Positions 35,308 to 45,724 are shown, counted from the stretch's first letter. The stretch is DNA of 64,000 bases from Chryseobacterium piperi (GCF_002285635.2 NZ_CP023049.2:1860001-1924000); one strand, 5' to 3'. Made by a program: numbers and translations. Notes: generated from the sequence alone by a model not told the origin.

Positions 35308-36726
35308 TTAGCACTCCGGAACATTTACCGCAATAGCCAACCCTCCTTCTGAAGTTTCCTTGAACCGGTCACTCATAGACTGTGCCGTTTCCCACATGGT
35401 TTGGATCACTTCATCTAAAGTCACTTTAGCTTTTGCAGGGTCACTTTCCAGTGCAATATTTGCGGCAGTAATCGCCTTTATCGCCCCCATTGTATTTCTT
35501 TCAATACATGGAATCTGCACCAATCCTTTGATAGGATCACAAGTTAAGCCTAAATGATGCTCCATCGCAATTTCAGCAGCCATTAAGACCTGTCCTACAC
35601 TTCCGCCTAGAATCTCTGTTAAACCTGCTGCTGCCATAGCGGATGAAACCCCTACTTCAGCCTGACATCCACCCATCGCTGCAGAAATTGTTGCATTCTT
35701 TTTAAAAAGTGTTCCTATTTCTCCGGCCACTAATAAAAATCTTACGATATCATCCTCACTTGTAAAAGGTGTAAATGCCTGAGCATACATTAAAACAGCT
35801 GGAATAACCCCACTCGCTCCGTTTGTAGGAGCCGTAATGATTCTTCCGAAACTTGCATTTTCTTCGTTTACCGCCAGTGCAAAACAAGCAATCCATTTGT
35901 TGATATTGGTAAAGTTCTCTTCAGCATCTACCACCATCTGGAACCACTCGTCAATATTTTTGTATACTTTATCTCCTAAGAGTTTTCTATTGATTCCGGC
36001 TGCTCTTCTGGTAACATTTAAACCACCCGGCAGGATCCCTTCTTTATTGACCCCTTTATAAATACATTCTTTGATCTGTTGCCAGATGTATAAAGCCTGT
36101 TGTTTGGTTTCTTCCTGAGTTCTCCAGCTTTCTTCATTAATCAAGACCAAGTCTGAAAATTTTTCAAATCCCAATTTTTGACAATATTTCACAATATCAG
36201 AACCGTGATGACAAGGATACAATGTTCTGACACAATGTTTTTCTATGGAATTTTTTTCCTGACTTGCAATAAACCCGCCTCCTACAGAATAAAAATCCTG
36301 AACAAGCTCGGTTCCATCTTCAAAAACAGCTCTAAAGATCATTCCATTAGGATGGAAATCAAGAGATTTTTGCATATTTAAAACCAAATGATACCCGTAG
36401 ATAAAAGGAATTTCTTTTTCTCCACCCAGGTTAATAATCTGGTCATTTTTTATTTTGTCTATTTTCTCATCAATTTTTGATGTATTGATGGTTGTGAAGT
36501 CTTCACCATTCAGCCCAAGCATCCCGGCAATATCTGTTCCGTGTCCAATTCCGGTTTTTGCCAAAGAACCGAAAAACTCAAGGAAAACTTCTTTCACTTC
36601 TGCGATTGATCTTTCCCTTTTTATAATTCTAATAAATGCAGAAGCTGCATTCCAAGGCCCCATAGTGTGTGAACTGGAAGGACCTATACCCACTTTAATA
36701 ATCTCAAATACTGATATTGATTCCAT
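35308..36726 (-). CDS. sdaA: L-serine ammonia-lyase (iron-sulfur, single chain)
   Basis: 472 residues; deaminates L-serine to pyruvate. The beta domain is N-terminal (VGIGPSSSHTMGPW; GHGTDIAGMLG) and the alpha domain C-terminal (TAPTNGASGVIPAV, MGGCQAEVGVSSAMAAAG, LTCDPIKGLVQIPCIERN). The Cys residues expected to bind the 4Fe-4S cluster are present, so this is the oxygen-sensitive, PLP-independent type. ATG at 36726 is chosen because the upstream in-frame TTG lies next to the -7 promoter element. It may work with the ammonium channel gene that precedes it. Confidence 0.95.
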   Translation of the reverse strand: MESISVFEIIKVGIGPSSSHTMGPWNAASAFIRIIKRERSIAEVKEVFLEFFGSLAKTGIGHGTDIAGMLGLNGEDFTTINTSKIDEKIDKIKNDQIINLGGEKEIPFIYGYHLVLNMQKSLDFHPNGMIFRAVFEDGTELVQDFYSVGGGFIASQEKNSIEKHCVRTLYPCHHGSDIVKYCQKLGFEKFSDLVLINEESWRTQEETKQQALYIWQQIKECIYKGVNKEGILPGGLNVTRRAAGINRKLLGDKVYKNIDEWFQMVVDAEENFTNINKWIACFALAVNEENASFGRIITAPTNGASGVIPAVLMYAQAFTPFTSEDDIVRFLLVAGEIGTLFKKNATISAAMGGCQAEVGVSSAMAAAGLTEILGGSVGQVLMAAEIAMEHHLGLTCDPIKGLVQIPCIERNTMGAIKAITAANIALESDPAKAKVTLDEVIQTMWETAQSMSDRFKETSEGGLAIAVNVPEC

Positions 36727-36752
36727 AAAAGATTCATCATTTTTCCTCAAAA

Positions 36753-36760
36753 CAAAGATA
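36753..36760 (-). promoter_or_regulatory. sdaA promoter, -7 element
   Basis: TATCTTTG on the minus strand, exact TAnnTTTG, 26 bases before the ATG. Confidence 0.6.
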
Positions 36761-36818
36761 CGTGATAAATCTTTATGATATTCGCCTTTCTGATACGGTT
36801 TAATAATTATTTAAGCAA

Positions 36819-38165
36819 TTACCACCTCAAACTTTCTTCATGTTGAGAAATATCAAGCCCCACACTCTCGGATTCTTCAGAAACCCTTAAAGTGATCATA
36901 CAATCTGTTATTTTATATAAAAGTAATGACCCCAGAAAAGCAAATGCAGAAACCAGCAACAAAGCCATCATATGATGAGCAAATACCTCAAATCCTCCAT
37001 GGAGAAGACTCGCCTTTTCACCATGCGCAAATATGGCAGTTAAAATCATTCCCATAATCCCACCTACCCCATGACAGGCGAAAACATCCAGGGTATCATC
37101 AATCTTTTTAAGCTTCTTCCAGTTCATCATAACGTTAGAAACAATTGCCGAAATAAAACCAATAAAAAGACTTTCAGGAATAGAGACAAAACCACATCCC
37201 GGGGTAATAGCTACCAATCCTACGACTGCCCCTATACATGCACCCAATGCCGAAACACTTCTTCCGTTGATTCTGTCAAAAAGTATCCAGGTCATCATGG
37301 CTGAGGCTGAAGCGATAGTCGTTGTCCCAAATGCAGTAGCAGCAGTAGCATTTGCGCTTAAAGCAGATCCGGCATTGAAGCCAAACCACCCAAACCAAAG
37401 CATTCCTGTTCCCAAAAGAACAAAAGGAATATTAGAAGGTTCATGATGCGGATTTTTCCTTTTCCCTACAACTAAAGCACCCGCCAGAGCAGCAAACCCT
37501 GCACTCATATGAACCACTGTCCCACCTGCAAAATCCTTTACTCCAAAGTATTTATTTAGTAGACCATCCGGATGCCAGACCATATGACAAAGGGGAGTAT
37601 AAATAAAAATACTAAAAAGGATCATGAATAACAGATAAGAAATAAACCGTACCCTTTCTGCGAATGAACCTGTAATCAACGCAGGGGTAATCACAGCAAA
37701 TTTCATCTGAAAAAGGGCAAACAAAACAAAAGGTATGGTAGAAGCCATAACTTTATGCGGCAGAACGCCAACATGACTAAAAAAAGGATAACTGAAAGGA
37801 TTTCCTATAATCCCATAATGTGTGCCATTCATTTCAAATCCCAGTGACTCACCGAATGATAAAGAAAAGCCAATCACAACCCACACGATAGAAATTACTC
37901 CTAAAGCAATAAAGCTCTGTAACATGGTAGAAATAACATTTTTCTTTCCTACCATTCCGCCATAGAAAAATGATAAGCCGGGAGTCATTAGTAGCACAAG
38001 CCCGGCAGCAGCCAAAATCCAAGCCACATCTGAACCAACGATATTATTTTCATTTAAAAACTCACCGGAATCAGGTATATCAGTAGTGGGTGTCCAGAAT
38101 AAACCTCCAATAGCCACAACTGATATTACAATAAAGGAAACGATCCATTTCAATCCTATTTTCAT
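36819..38165 (-). CDS. amt: Ammonium transporter
   Basis: 448 residues with a signal-like N-terminal segment and 11 transmembrane helices. Family blocks are clear: TPGLSFFYGGMVGKKN, the first pore His in VVHMSAGFAALAGALVVG, FGWFGFNAGSALSANATA, and the second pore His in ACHGVGGIMGMILTAIF. The C-terminal cytoplasmic tail is short (ESVGLDISQHEESLRW), compatible with GlnK control, but no glnK gene is adjacent. It has its own promoter at 38187. Confidence 0.95.
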   Translation of the reverse strand: MKIGLKWIVSFIVISVVAIGGLFWTPTTDIPDSGEFLNENNIVGSDVAWILAAAGLVLLMTPGLSFFYGGMVGKKNVISTMLQSFIALGVISIVWVVIGFSLSFGESLGFEMNGTHYGIIGNPFSYPFFSHVGVLPHKVMASTIPFVLFALFQMKFAVITPALITGSFAERVRFISYLLFMILFSIFIYTPLCHMVWHPDGLLNKYFGVKDFAGGTVVHMSAGFAALAGALVVGKRKNPHHEPSNIPFVLLGTGMLWFGWFGFNAGSALSANATAATAFGTTTIASASAMMTWILFDRINGRSVSALGACIGAVVGLVAITPGCGFVSIPESLFIGFISAIVSNVMMNWKKLKKIDDTLDVFACHGVGGIMGMILTAIFAHGEKASLLHGGFEVFAHHMMALLLVSAFAFLGSLLLYKITDCMITLRVSEESESVGLDISQHEESLRW

Positions 38166-38186
38166 AAAATTTAATTTTAACCCTAT

Positions 38187-38194
38187 CAAAAATA
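38187..38194 (-). promoter_or_regulatory. amt promoter, -7 element
   Basis: TATTTTTG on the minus strand, exact TAnnTTTG, 21 bases before the ATG at 38165. Confidence 0.6.
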
Positions 38195-38271
38195 GGCATA
38201 AATTTCATAAAAACATATATTTTAAAACCAAACCCTATTAATTTTCAATACACATCTAAAATAAAAATATT

Positions 38272-38913
38272 TTATTTAAATATTTCACCTAATAATTTAG
38301 AAACTTCTTTATATTTCGTCGCCGGGAAAAGATGAGTCCCACCTTTAATAATATAGTCAGGCTTTGAATTTTTAATTGGAAAAACAACATCACGATCCCC
38401 TAATATCTGAATCACTCCCGGAGTTTCTTCAAACTTCCAGTCAGAGATCTGTTCAATAGACCATTTTAAGTAATATGGATCTTTCACCCTGAAATATTGT
38501 AAAACTTTCGGATTTTTAGGATCAAAAAACTTTCTCATGACCGAATATACTCTGGTATTCTTTTCATTAAAAAAGCGTTCTGGTAATAGTTTAGGAATTC
38601 TTGTAATCTGTCCGGTTCTGATCAACCGGGATTTTTCTCTGTCAGATTTTATACTGCCCATGATCACAACCTTCTCTGCGTGTTTTACCGCATTGATTTC
38701 CTGTACCATAATCCCTCCAAAGGAATATCCGAGAAGACAAAAAGGTTCGGAATCATCAATTTTCGCAGCCATTCTTTCAATATACTGAGAAAAAGATTCA
38801 TTTCTTTCAGGAATCAGCCAGTCGATAAAAACAGGTTCAAGGTGAGCTGGAAACTCTAATTTTTCCAGTACTTTAAAATCTGCACCTAATCCACTTACAA
38901 TATAGATTTTCAT
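38272..38913 (-). CDS. Alpha/beta hydrolase
   Basis: 213 residues. The nucleophile elbow is GYSFGG (Ser at about 66), with an N-terminal oxyanion-type strand IVSGLGAD. A late Asp (ILGDRDVVFP) and the His in KGGTHLFPATKY complete a plausible catalytic triad. No signal peptide, so cytoplasmic. The substrate is unknown; the short lid suggests a small esterase or thioesterase-like enzyme. Confidence 0.82.
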   Translation of the reverse strand: MKIYIVSGLGADFKVLEKLEFPAHLEPVFIDWLIPERNESFSQYIERMAAKIDDSEPFCLLGYSFGGIMVQEINAVKHAEKVVIMGSIKSDREKSRLIRTGQITRIPKLLPERFFNEKNTRVYSVMRKFFDPKNPKVLQYFRVKDPYYLKWSIEQISDWKFEETPGVIQILGDRDVVFPIKNSKPDYIIKGGTHLFPATKYKEVSKLLGEIFK

Positions 38914-38987
38914 ATGGCTAAAATAAAAAATATGGACAACTATTGAAAGCTGTCCATATCCTAATTTATTGTTAAAGTAGTCTCTTT

Positions 38988-39614
38988 TTATTTTTTCTTG
39001 ACAGGAACCCTGTTTTCGTTATCTAATTTTTCAGTAGACACTCTGAACTGAATGTCCATTTCGTCTTTAATAAAATAATCTTTTAATGAAGATTGATAGA
39101 ATACTTTAAAGTCTCTTCTGTTCAATGAGAATTTAGCCGATTCAACAACTACTGTAAATTGCGTTACGTATACATTAGCCGGAAAAGTAATTGTTTTTCT
39201 AACTCCTTTTATGGTAAGGTCACCATATACTGTTGAATTATACTCACTGTTTGCTAAAGGTATAATTTTAGTCAAATGAAATTTCGCGATCGGAAATTTT
39301 TTAACTTCAAAGAAATTGGTGCTTTTAAGATCATTGGTTAATTTGATCTGATCTTCGTCAGATACATCTCCAGCCATCAGACTTCTCATATCTATTACAA
39401 ATTCACCGTCTACCAAAACCGTTTTATCAAAATTGAACTTTCCGCTTTTCAGCTTTATGGTACCTGAATGGGATGATGCTACCGTTTTTACAACCTTGTA
39501 TCCCCACCATCTGATTTCGGAAGAAGTAACTTTGGAGACTTTATCAAATTTTCTTTGAGCAAAAACAAATGATATGCTCGCACACATCATAGCAAACAAT
39601 AGTAATCTTTTCAT
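38988..39614 (-). CDS. YceI family protein
   Basis: 208 residues with a signal peptide (MKRLLLFAMMCASISFVFAQ). YceI lipocalin-like fold: VTSSEIRWWGYKVVKTVASSHSGTIKLKSGKFNFD, then FPIAKFHLTKI and YGDLTIKGVRKTITFPA. YceI proteins bind polyisoprenoids in the periplasm in known cases; the ligand here is unknown. It ends in a basic tail (VPVKKK). A paralogue lies just upstream with its own promoter and terminator, so the two are expressed separately. Confidence 0.9.
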   Translation of the reverse strand: MKRLLLFAMMCASISFVFAQRKFDKVSKVTSSEIRWWGYKVVKTVASSHSGTIKLKSGKFNFDKTVLVDGEFVIDMRSLMAGDVSDEDQIKLTNDLKSTNFFEVKKFPIAKFHLTKIIPLANSEYNSTVYGDLTIKGVRKTITFPANVYVTQFTVVVESAKFSLNRRDFKVFYQSSLKDYFIKDEMDIQFRVSTEKLDNENRVPVKKK

Positions 39615-39635
39615 TCTTTTTTATTTACAATTCAA

Positions 39636-39643
39636 CAAAAATA
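39636..39643 (-). promoter_or_regulatory. Promoter -7 element of the first yceI gene
   Basis: TATTTTTG on the minus strand, directly after the terminator of the upstream yceI paralogue and 22 bases before the ATG. Confidence 0.55.
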
Positions 39644-39646
39644 AAA

Positions 39647-39671
39647 AAAAGTGTAGAACTTCTACACTTTT
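39647..39671 (-). terminator. Terminator of the second yceI gene
   Basis: AAAAGTGTAGA / TCTACACTTTT stem with a U run on the minus strand. Confidence 0.8.
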
Positions 39672-39692
39672 AACAATCTTTTTTTGATTAAA

Positions 39693-40259
39693 TTATTTAG
39701 CAGTCACTTTTACAAGCATATCGATATCATCTTTCACAAAAACATCCTGCATTGTAGATTTGTAAGCAACATCAAATTTTTGTCTGTCGAAAGAGAATTT
39801 ATTAGATACCAAACTCACTACTCCTTTACTATAAGCAATTTTTGCAGGGAAAGAAATACTGTTGGTTTTTCCTTTTACCGTAAGATCTCCCGTTACTACA
39901 TAGTTATACACTTTATCATTGTTTTTCTTTACAGAAGTAATTTTAAAAGCAGCAGTAGGATACTTTTCCACTTCAAAGAAATCCCCGTTTTTAAGGTGAC
40001 CGTTTAGTTTTGTCTGATACTCTCCTGACAGATCTGTTGAGTTGATAGAAGTCATATCAAGAACGAAAGCCCCACCTGCAACCTCATTTCCTTTCATTAC
40101 TAAGTTTCCTGACTTTACTTTTACAGTACCGTCATGAGAACTTGCTTCAGACTTTGCTACTTTATACCCCCACCAGTGAACATCAGATGCTACTACTTTT
40201 TTTGATTGCCCGAAAGCCAAACCACCAGCCAAAACTGCTAATAATAATATTTTTTTCAT
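39693..40259 (-). CDS. YceI family protein (paralogue)
   Basis: 188 residues from the ATG at 40259, where the signal peptide begins (MKKILLLAVLAGGLAFGQ). The YceI fold is visible as DVHWWGYKVAKSEASSHDGTVKVKSGNL, then YPTAAFKITSVK and TGDLTVKGKTNSISFPAKI. It shares the WWGYKV and SSH.GT.K.KSG blocks with its neighbour, so the pair arose by duplication. Its promoter carries a 24-base palindrome with an FNR-type core, unlike the neighbour, suggesting different regulation. Confidence 0.9.
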   Translation of the reverse strand: MKKILLLAVLAGGLAFGQSKKVVASDVHWWGYKVAKSEASSHDGTVKVKSGNLVMKGNEVAGGAFVLDMTSINSTDLSGEYQTKLNGHLKNGDFFEVEKYPTAAFKITSVKKNNDKVYNYVVTGDLTVKGKTNSISFPAKIAYSKGVVSLVSNKFSFDRQKFDVAYKSTMQDVFVKDDIDMLVKVTAK

Positions 40260-40294
40260 TGAATAAAAGTTATTTAATTGTTTATTTAACAATA

Positions 40295-40302
40295 CAAATG
40301 TA
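40295..40302 (-). promoter_or_regulatory. Promoter -7 element of the second yceI gene
   Basis: TACATTTG on the minus strand, exact TAnnTTTG, 36 bases before the ATG. Confidence 0.6.
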
Positions 40303-40320
40303 ATTAACTTATCTGATAGA

Positions 40321-40344
40321 TTTTATTGATGTACATCAATAAAA
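40321..40344 (-). promoter_or_regulatory. Crp/Fnr-type operator upstream of yceI
   Basis: Perfect 24-base palindrome with core TTGATGTACATCAA, identical to the classical FNR consensus TTGAT-N4-ATCAA. Its centre (40332.5) is about 41.5 bases upstream of the start site predicted from the -7 element, the class II activator position. Confidence 0.6.
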
Positions 40345-40372
40345 GTAATTATTTTCATGAATAATATCAGTC

Positions 40373-40400
40373 CAAAAAAAACTCCGGAAATTCCGGAGTT
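40373..40400 (-). terminator. Glucokinase gene terminator
   Basis: Minus-strand stem AACTCCGGAA / TTCCGGAGTT, then a run of T; starts 8 bases after the glk stop. Confidence 0.85.
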
Positions 40401-40407
40401 CAATTTT

Positions 40408-41454
40408 TTATTGGTAATAAGCTGTATAGAGCACAACTCCATGCAAGCCTGTAAGGTTATTTTTAATCAAATAGATCGGAATATCTTTTAACATATCCTC
40501 CATTTTATCACTGATTCTAAATTTTTCATAGAATTTAGCTTTATCCATATAATCATTCAACATCTGAGGAATATCTCCGGAAATCAACAATCCACCGGTA
40601 GCCTTAAGCTTCAATGTCAGGTTATTGGCTTCTCTGGCAAGAAATTCCAGGAAGGTGTCCAAAGTAATCTTACAAATAAGCACATCATCCTCTACTGCAG
40701 CTTTATAAATCTCCTGCGTAAAGTTTCCGTTAGCCAATCGCTCTGCCAGCCATTCGGGTTCCGGATGTCTTTTTACATCTCTCAGGAATCTGTAAATATT
40801 AAACAATCCTGTTTTTGAAAGAACATTCTCCCAACTTACAATTCCATAAATATTATTTAAAAATTGATAGAATTCTACTTCTACATTGGTTCGTGGTGAA
40901 AATTCAGAATGCCCGCCTTCTGTTGCAAAAGGTCTTAGACAGCTTCCATCAAAGAAATATCCAGCTTCTCCTAATCCGTTTCCTGGTGCTAAAATAGCCA
41001 CATTTCCTTTTTCTAAATGCCCACTTGTATAAATAGCATCTAAATCACTATCCTCAAGAAGTCCCATTCCGTAAGCGGAAGCTTCAAGGTCATTAAGCAT
41101 CTCTACTTTCTCAAACCCGAAATCTTTTTTAATTTCTTCTACTACCAGATTCCAACCTAGTCTCACAGGATTACTTCTTCCATCAAGTACAGGTCCCGGA
41201 ACTGCCATTCCCAAACGTTTGGTATTCTCCAATTGGTTTTCCTGAATAAATTTTTTCAGAATTTCAGAGAAAGAGGAATGTTCCTTTGTAGCGTATGTTT
41301 TTTGAATTTTTATATCAAGACCTCCGTTACCAGATACATAGTAACCTAGTGTAGTAATATCTTCACGTAAGTTTGCCCCAATGATGGAAACATCATTATT
41401 ATTACTGTCTTTTACACCCGGCAAATAAAGGGGAAATTTTGGATTTAAGTTCAT
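40408..41454 (-). CDS. glk: Glucokinase
   Basis: 348 residues. Matches the bacterial Glk family (not ROK): an N-terminal substrate region (IGANLREDITTLGYYVSGNGG), LNDLEASAYGM with the catalytic Asp, the phosphate motif ILAPGNGLGEAGYF and the signature EGGHSEFSPR. It phosphorylates glucose for glycolysis. A start at 41454 fits the promoter at 41470; the upstream in-frame extension to 41523 runs through that promoter. Confidence 0.9.
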   Translation of the reverse strand: MNLNPKFPLYLPGVKDSNNNDVSIIGANLREDITTLGYYVSGNGGLDIKIQKTYATKEHSSFSEILKKFIQENQLENTKRLGMAVPGPVLDGRSNPVRLGWNLVVEEIKKDFGFEKVEMLNDLEASAYGMGLLEDSDLDAIYTSGHLEKGNVAILAPGNGLGEAGYFFDGSCLRPFATEGGHSEFSPRTNVEVEFYQFLNNIYGIVSWENVLSKTGLFNIYRFLRDVKRHPEPEWLAERLANGNFTQEIYKAAVEDDVLICKITLDTFLEFLAREANNLTLKLKATGGLLISGDIPQMLNDYMDKAKFYEKFRISDKMEDMLKDIPIYLIKNNLTGLHGVVLYTAYYQ

Positions 41455-41469
41455 AATCACAAATTTTAT

Positions 41470-41477
41470 CAAATATA
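41470..41477 (-). promoter_or_regulatory. glk promoter, -7 element
   Basis: TATATTTG on the minus strand, 15 bases before the ATG. Confidence 0.55.
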
Positions 41478-41510
41478 ATAATAGTTTTCGAAAATTCTGT
41501 ACGCTAATAA

Positions 41511-41540
41511 AAAACCTTTTCAAAAAAATGAAAAGGTTTT
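41511..41540 (-). terminator. Terminator of the outer-membrane protein gene
   Basis: AAAACCTTTTCA / TGAAAAGGTTTT, 12-base perfect stem with a 6-base loop, U run on the minus strand. Confidence 0.85.
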
Positions 41541-41569
41541 GGTTAATAATTGTTTATATATAGATCTAA

Positions 41570-42133
41570 CTACTTTCCTAATGGAATGTTGTAAGAAAAT
41601 CCGACACCAATGTTACCCACATTGTAGTCCTGATTTACTAAATCACCTTTACTTCCCGTAAATACCTTCTGATATTGAACGAAGAAATTCCAGTCTCTGT
41701 TGTGGTATCCTATTTCAGGTTTAATATAGAATCCTCCGTTAGGTCTGTCAACCGAAGTATTGGAAGCTACTTTATTATCCCCTACCAAGAAACCATAACC
41801 CAGGTCTGTTCCGAAATAGAACCCTGTTTGTTTAGGATATATCCTGATTAACGCCGCAACAGGAATTACTCCTACGTCGTTATTCTTATATCCATTGTTT
41901 TCTTTACTAAAATAGTGGGTATACCCTGTCGCAATACCTAATCCTACTCCAGGAGTAATCAGATTCTGATAAGCAACATCTACCCCTACAGCGGCAGAAA
42001 GGTTGTCTGCAGGAACAGCCAAACCAACATTCGCCCCTACTTTAAGCATATTGTTCATTTGTGAGCTCTGTGCACTTAATACACCTGCTGTTAAAATTCC
42101 AGCTAGTAAAACTACTTGTTTAAACATTTTCAT
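41570..42133 (-). CDS. Outer-membrane beta-barrel protein
   Basis: 187 residues with a signal peptide (MKMFKQVVLLAGILTAGVLSAQ). Gly- and aromatic-rich amphipathic strands follow (VGANVGLAVPADNL, GLGIATGYTHYF, FYFGTDLGYGFLVG, GGFYIKPEIGYHNRDW, NIGVGFSYNIPLGK), matching an eight-stranded OmpW/OmpX-size barrel. The closing strand lacks the usual terminal Phe. Function unknown; single gene with its own terminator. Confidence 0.85.
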   Translation of the reverse strand: MKMFKQVVLLAGILTAGVLSAQSSQMNNMLKVGANVGLAVPADNLSAAVGVDVAYQNLITPGVGLGIATGYTHYFSKENNGYKNNDVGVIPVAALIRIYPKQTGFYFGTDLGYGFLVGDNKVASNTSVDRPNGGFYIKPEIGYHNRDWNFFVQYQKVFTGSKGDLVNQDYNVGNIGVGFSYNIPLGK

Positions 42134-42383
42134 AATTTCTGATCTTAAAAATTTTACTACTCATGATGATGTAAAAATCATGCCAAGGAAGTGGTTTCCG
42201 ATGATTTTAACACCTGTAAAAATCACAAACCAATGAAAATCAAATAGTTAATTTTTGTTAAAATTTAAATAAATGTTTAATTAAAAATATAACAATAGAA
42301 TCGGATCCGGATTTTAAATTTTAATACGTTCAAGGGTTTCACTGAAAATAAGACGAGGAAACTTTAGTCGTCCAGCTACATAA

Positions 42384-42417
42384 AAAAGATACTACCTTTC
42401 CAGGGGTAGTATCTTTT
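42384..42417 (-). terminator. Terminator of the 41-residue protein gene
   Basis: AAAAGATACTACC / GGTAGTATCTTTT, 13-base perfect stem, U-rich on the minus strand. Confidence 0.9.
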
Positions 42418-42442
42418 ATCATTTTAAGATTCAGTAGAAACC

Positions 42443-42568
42443 TTAAGCAGTGATCTGCTTTTTCTCTTCTTCTTTTTTATCTAATTTTTCACTCACTTTC
42501 TTTACGATGTATTCGATAACCAGTGGTGCAACAATAGCAATGATTGCTTTAAGAATTCTTGATTTCAT
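42443..42568 (-). CDS. 41-residue amphipathic protein, unknown function
   Basis: Translates as MKSRILKAIIAIVAPLVIEY followed by a charged tail IVKKVSEKLDKKEEEKKQITA. The first half is a hydrophobic helix with basic start, the second a Lys/Glu-rich helix, so a small membrane-associated protein is likely. It has a strong dedicated terminator 26 bases downstream, which supports its reality. Not similar to a family I can name; the hydrophobic-plus-basic form resembles type I toxin or stress peptides, but no antisense RNA is evident. Confidence 0.65.
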   Translation of the reverse strand: MKSRILKAIIAIVAPLVIEYIVKKVSEKLDKKEEEKKQITA

Positions 42569-42616
42569 ATTTATTCATTTTGATTAATAATTACAATTTT
42601 TAAGCCATTTATCAAA

Positions 42617-43630
42617 TCAGGTCTGTTCATCTTGATTCTGGTAATTTTGAAAAGCCTCCTTTAAGCTCGCCCGAATTCTCCTCTTAAGCCGCTCCGGTTT
42701 TAAAACAGTAATAAACTCTCCTAATCCCAATATCATCCTTTCTAACTCGAAATTAAGCTGTACACATATTTTAAAAGTTGTTCCATTCTCGTCTTCATCT
42801 ATAACCACCTGTGAATGATGAAAAGGCTTTGTTTTCACATAAGGAGCGTGTTTAGGATTCATTTTAAAAACAACATTCTGAGGACGCTGACCATCCGAAA
42901 CAGTAACACCAATCACTTCTCCAAAATACCGGTCAGAATCAAATTCTTTATCAATATAAGTTATCTTCTCTTCAACAGAAATATGCTCCATTCTGTCGAG
43001 TGCCAGATTATACATCTTATTATTAAACCAGCAGATAAGAAACCAACGGTTATTGTATTCTTTCAGTAATTGAGGGTGCACCGTATAATAACCGGATTCT
43101 GTTGCTTTGAAACTTTTATAGAGAATCTTTAATACCTTCCTGTTTAAAATGCTTTCATACAAGATATCGATATGTTCCAACCCTTTCAACTGTTCATTTT
43201 TATCGAGATGAATAATCGATTTTTGATTGGTAGAATGAATAGAATCTTCCAGCTTCTGAATTACTCCATTCATCTCTTTAAACATCGAAAAATCTTTAAA
43301 CTGTTTCAGGATCTGAATCGCATTATTCATCGCCTTCAGATCATTTTCATTGACAGAAATGTTATGAATACTGTATTCCGGGTCACTGTATCGGTAATAT
43401 TTTCTTTCATACACTTCTATAGGTGCTTCATAGCCAAATTTTTCACTGCGCATATTCTGAAGATCCAGCTGTACCGTTCTCTTACTTACAAAAGACTCTT
43501 TTCCTTCAAATTCAAATAATGCTTCAGAACACTCATCTATTAAGTCTTCCAGGGTATACTTCCGGTATTTATTTTTAAGACATTTATCTAAAGTCTTATA
43601 TCGAATCAGAGCATTTTTATTGGATGACAT
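42617..43630 (-). CDS. WYL domain-containing transcriptional regulator
   Basis: 337 residues. The N-terminal winged helix (about 5-75: YKTLDKCLKNKYRKYTLEDLIDEC, then VSKRTVQLDLQNMRS) is followed by the WYL domain (about 150-240: LKILYKSFKATESGYYTVHPQLLKEYNNRWFLICWFN) and a C-terminal WCX-like extension to ERLKRRIRASLKEAFQNY. WYL domains bind nucleic-acid or nucleotide ligands and often control DNA- or RNA-damage genes. rtcB, an RNA-repair ligase gene, lies 700 bases away across the HopJ gene; a link is possible but not shown. Confidence 0.9.
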   Translation of the reverse strand: MSSNKNALIRYKTLDKCLKNKYRKYTLEDLIDECSEALFEFEGKESFVSKRTVQLDLQNMRSEKFGYEAPIEVYERKYYRYSDPEYSIHNISVNENDLKAMNNAIQILKQFKDFSMFKEMNGVIQKLEDSIHSTNQKSIIHLDKNEQLKGLEHIDILYESILNRKVLKILYKSFKATESGYYTVHPQLLKEYNNRWFLICWFNNKMYNLALDRMEHISVEEKITYIDKEFDSDRYFGEVIGVTVSDGQRPQNVVFKMNPKHAPYVKTKPFHHSQVVIDEDENGTTFKICVQLNFELERMILGLGEFITVLKPERLKRRIRASLKEAFQNYQNQDEQT

Positions 43631-43655
43631 ATATTTTGTGTTTACTTTGTGAATT

Positions 43656-43730
43656 GGTTAATCGCAAAGGCGCAATTTTATTTAAGCTCATTGTTTTTAA
43701 GGCGCAAGGATTTTAGCTTCGATACAATTT
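43656..43730 (-). repeat. Dispersed repeat, family B (copy 3, inverted)
   Basis: Read on the minus strand: ATCGAAGCTAAAATCCTTGC, then GCGCCTTTGCGATTAACC, the same order as at 16751 and 22388. A further GTTGCGATTAA lies at 43805. Confidence 0.65.
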
Positions 43731-43821
43731 ACATCCGGTCAAATTATTGAAAACCTTTGTTTTCCTTACAACTTGAAAACGGTTTAACCACATAAAAACG
43801 TGTCGTTGCGATTAACTAAGA

Positions 43822-44154
43822 CTATTTCTTTCTTAACGCCTCCCCTTCAAAAACAATTCCATCCCATCCAAATTCTATAAAATTCCTGATATTCTGATGA
43901 TCAGTACCTTCAGGGTTCTTAAGAACATCTTCTCTGTAAAATTCTCCGAACAGACTTAACACCTCTTCTTTTGACAAATTATTTAATTGTGCAAAACTGA
44001 ATACTTTACAGGATCCGTTATTCTGATCAGCTTCATTCACTGTATTTCCATTTTTAAATTTTGTCGGAGTAAAGTCATAATGTTCATCAATATAGGTAAT
44101 AACTTCTTTGAATTGAATTGTTTCGGGTGAGCTTTTTAATTGGTCTAGTAACAT
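43822..44154 (-). CDS. HopJ type III effector family protein
   Basis: 110 residues. FKEVITYIDEHYDFTPTKFKNG, then GSCKVFSFAQL and LFGEFYREDVLKNPEGTDHQNIRNFIEFGWDGIVF are the conserved blocks of the HopJ family. Despite the name, members are widespread in bacteria without type III secretion, and none is seen here; a cytoplasmic housekeeping or stress role is more likely. Monocistronic, divergent from rtcB. Confidence 0.88.
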   Translation of the reverse strand: MLLDQLKSSPETIQFKEVITYIDEHYDFTPTKFKNGNTVNEADQNNGSCKVFSFAQLNNLSKEEVLSLFGEFYREDVLKNPEGTDHQNIRNFIEFGWDGIVFEGEALRKK

Positions 44155-44176
44155 GTATTTATTTTTTTAAGGCTGA

Positions 44177-45724
<1,548 letters not shown>

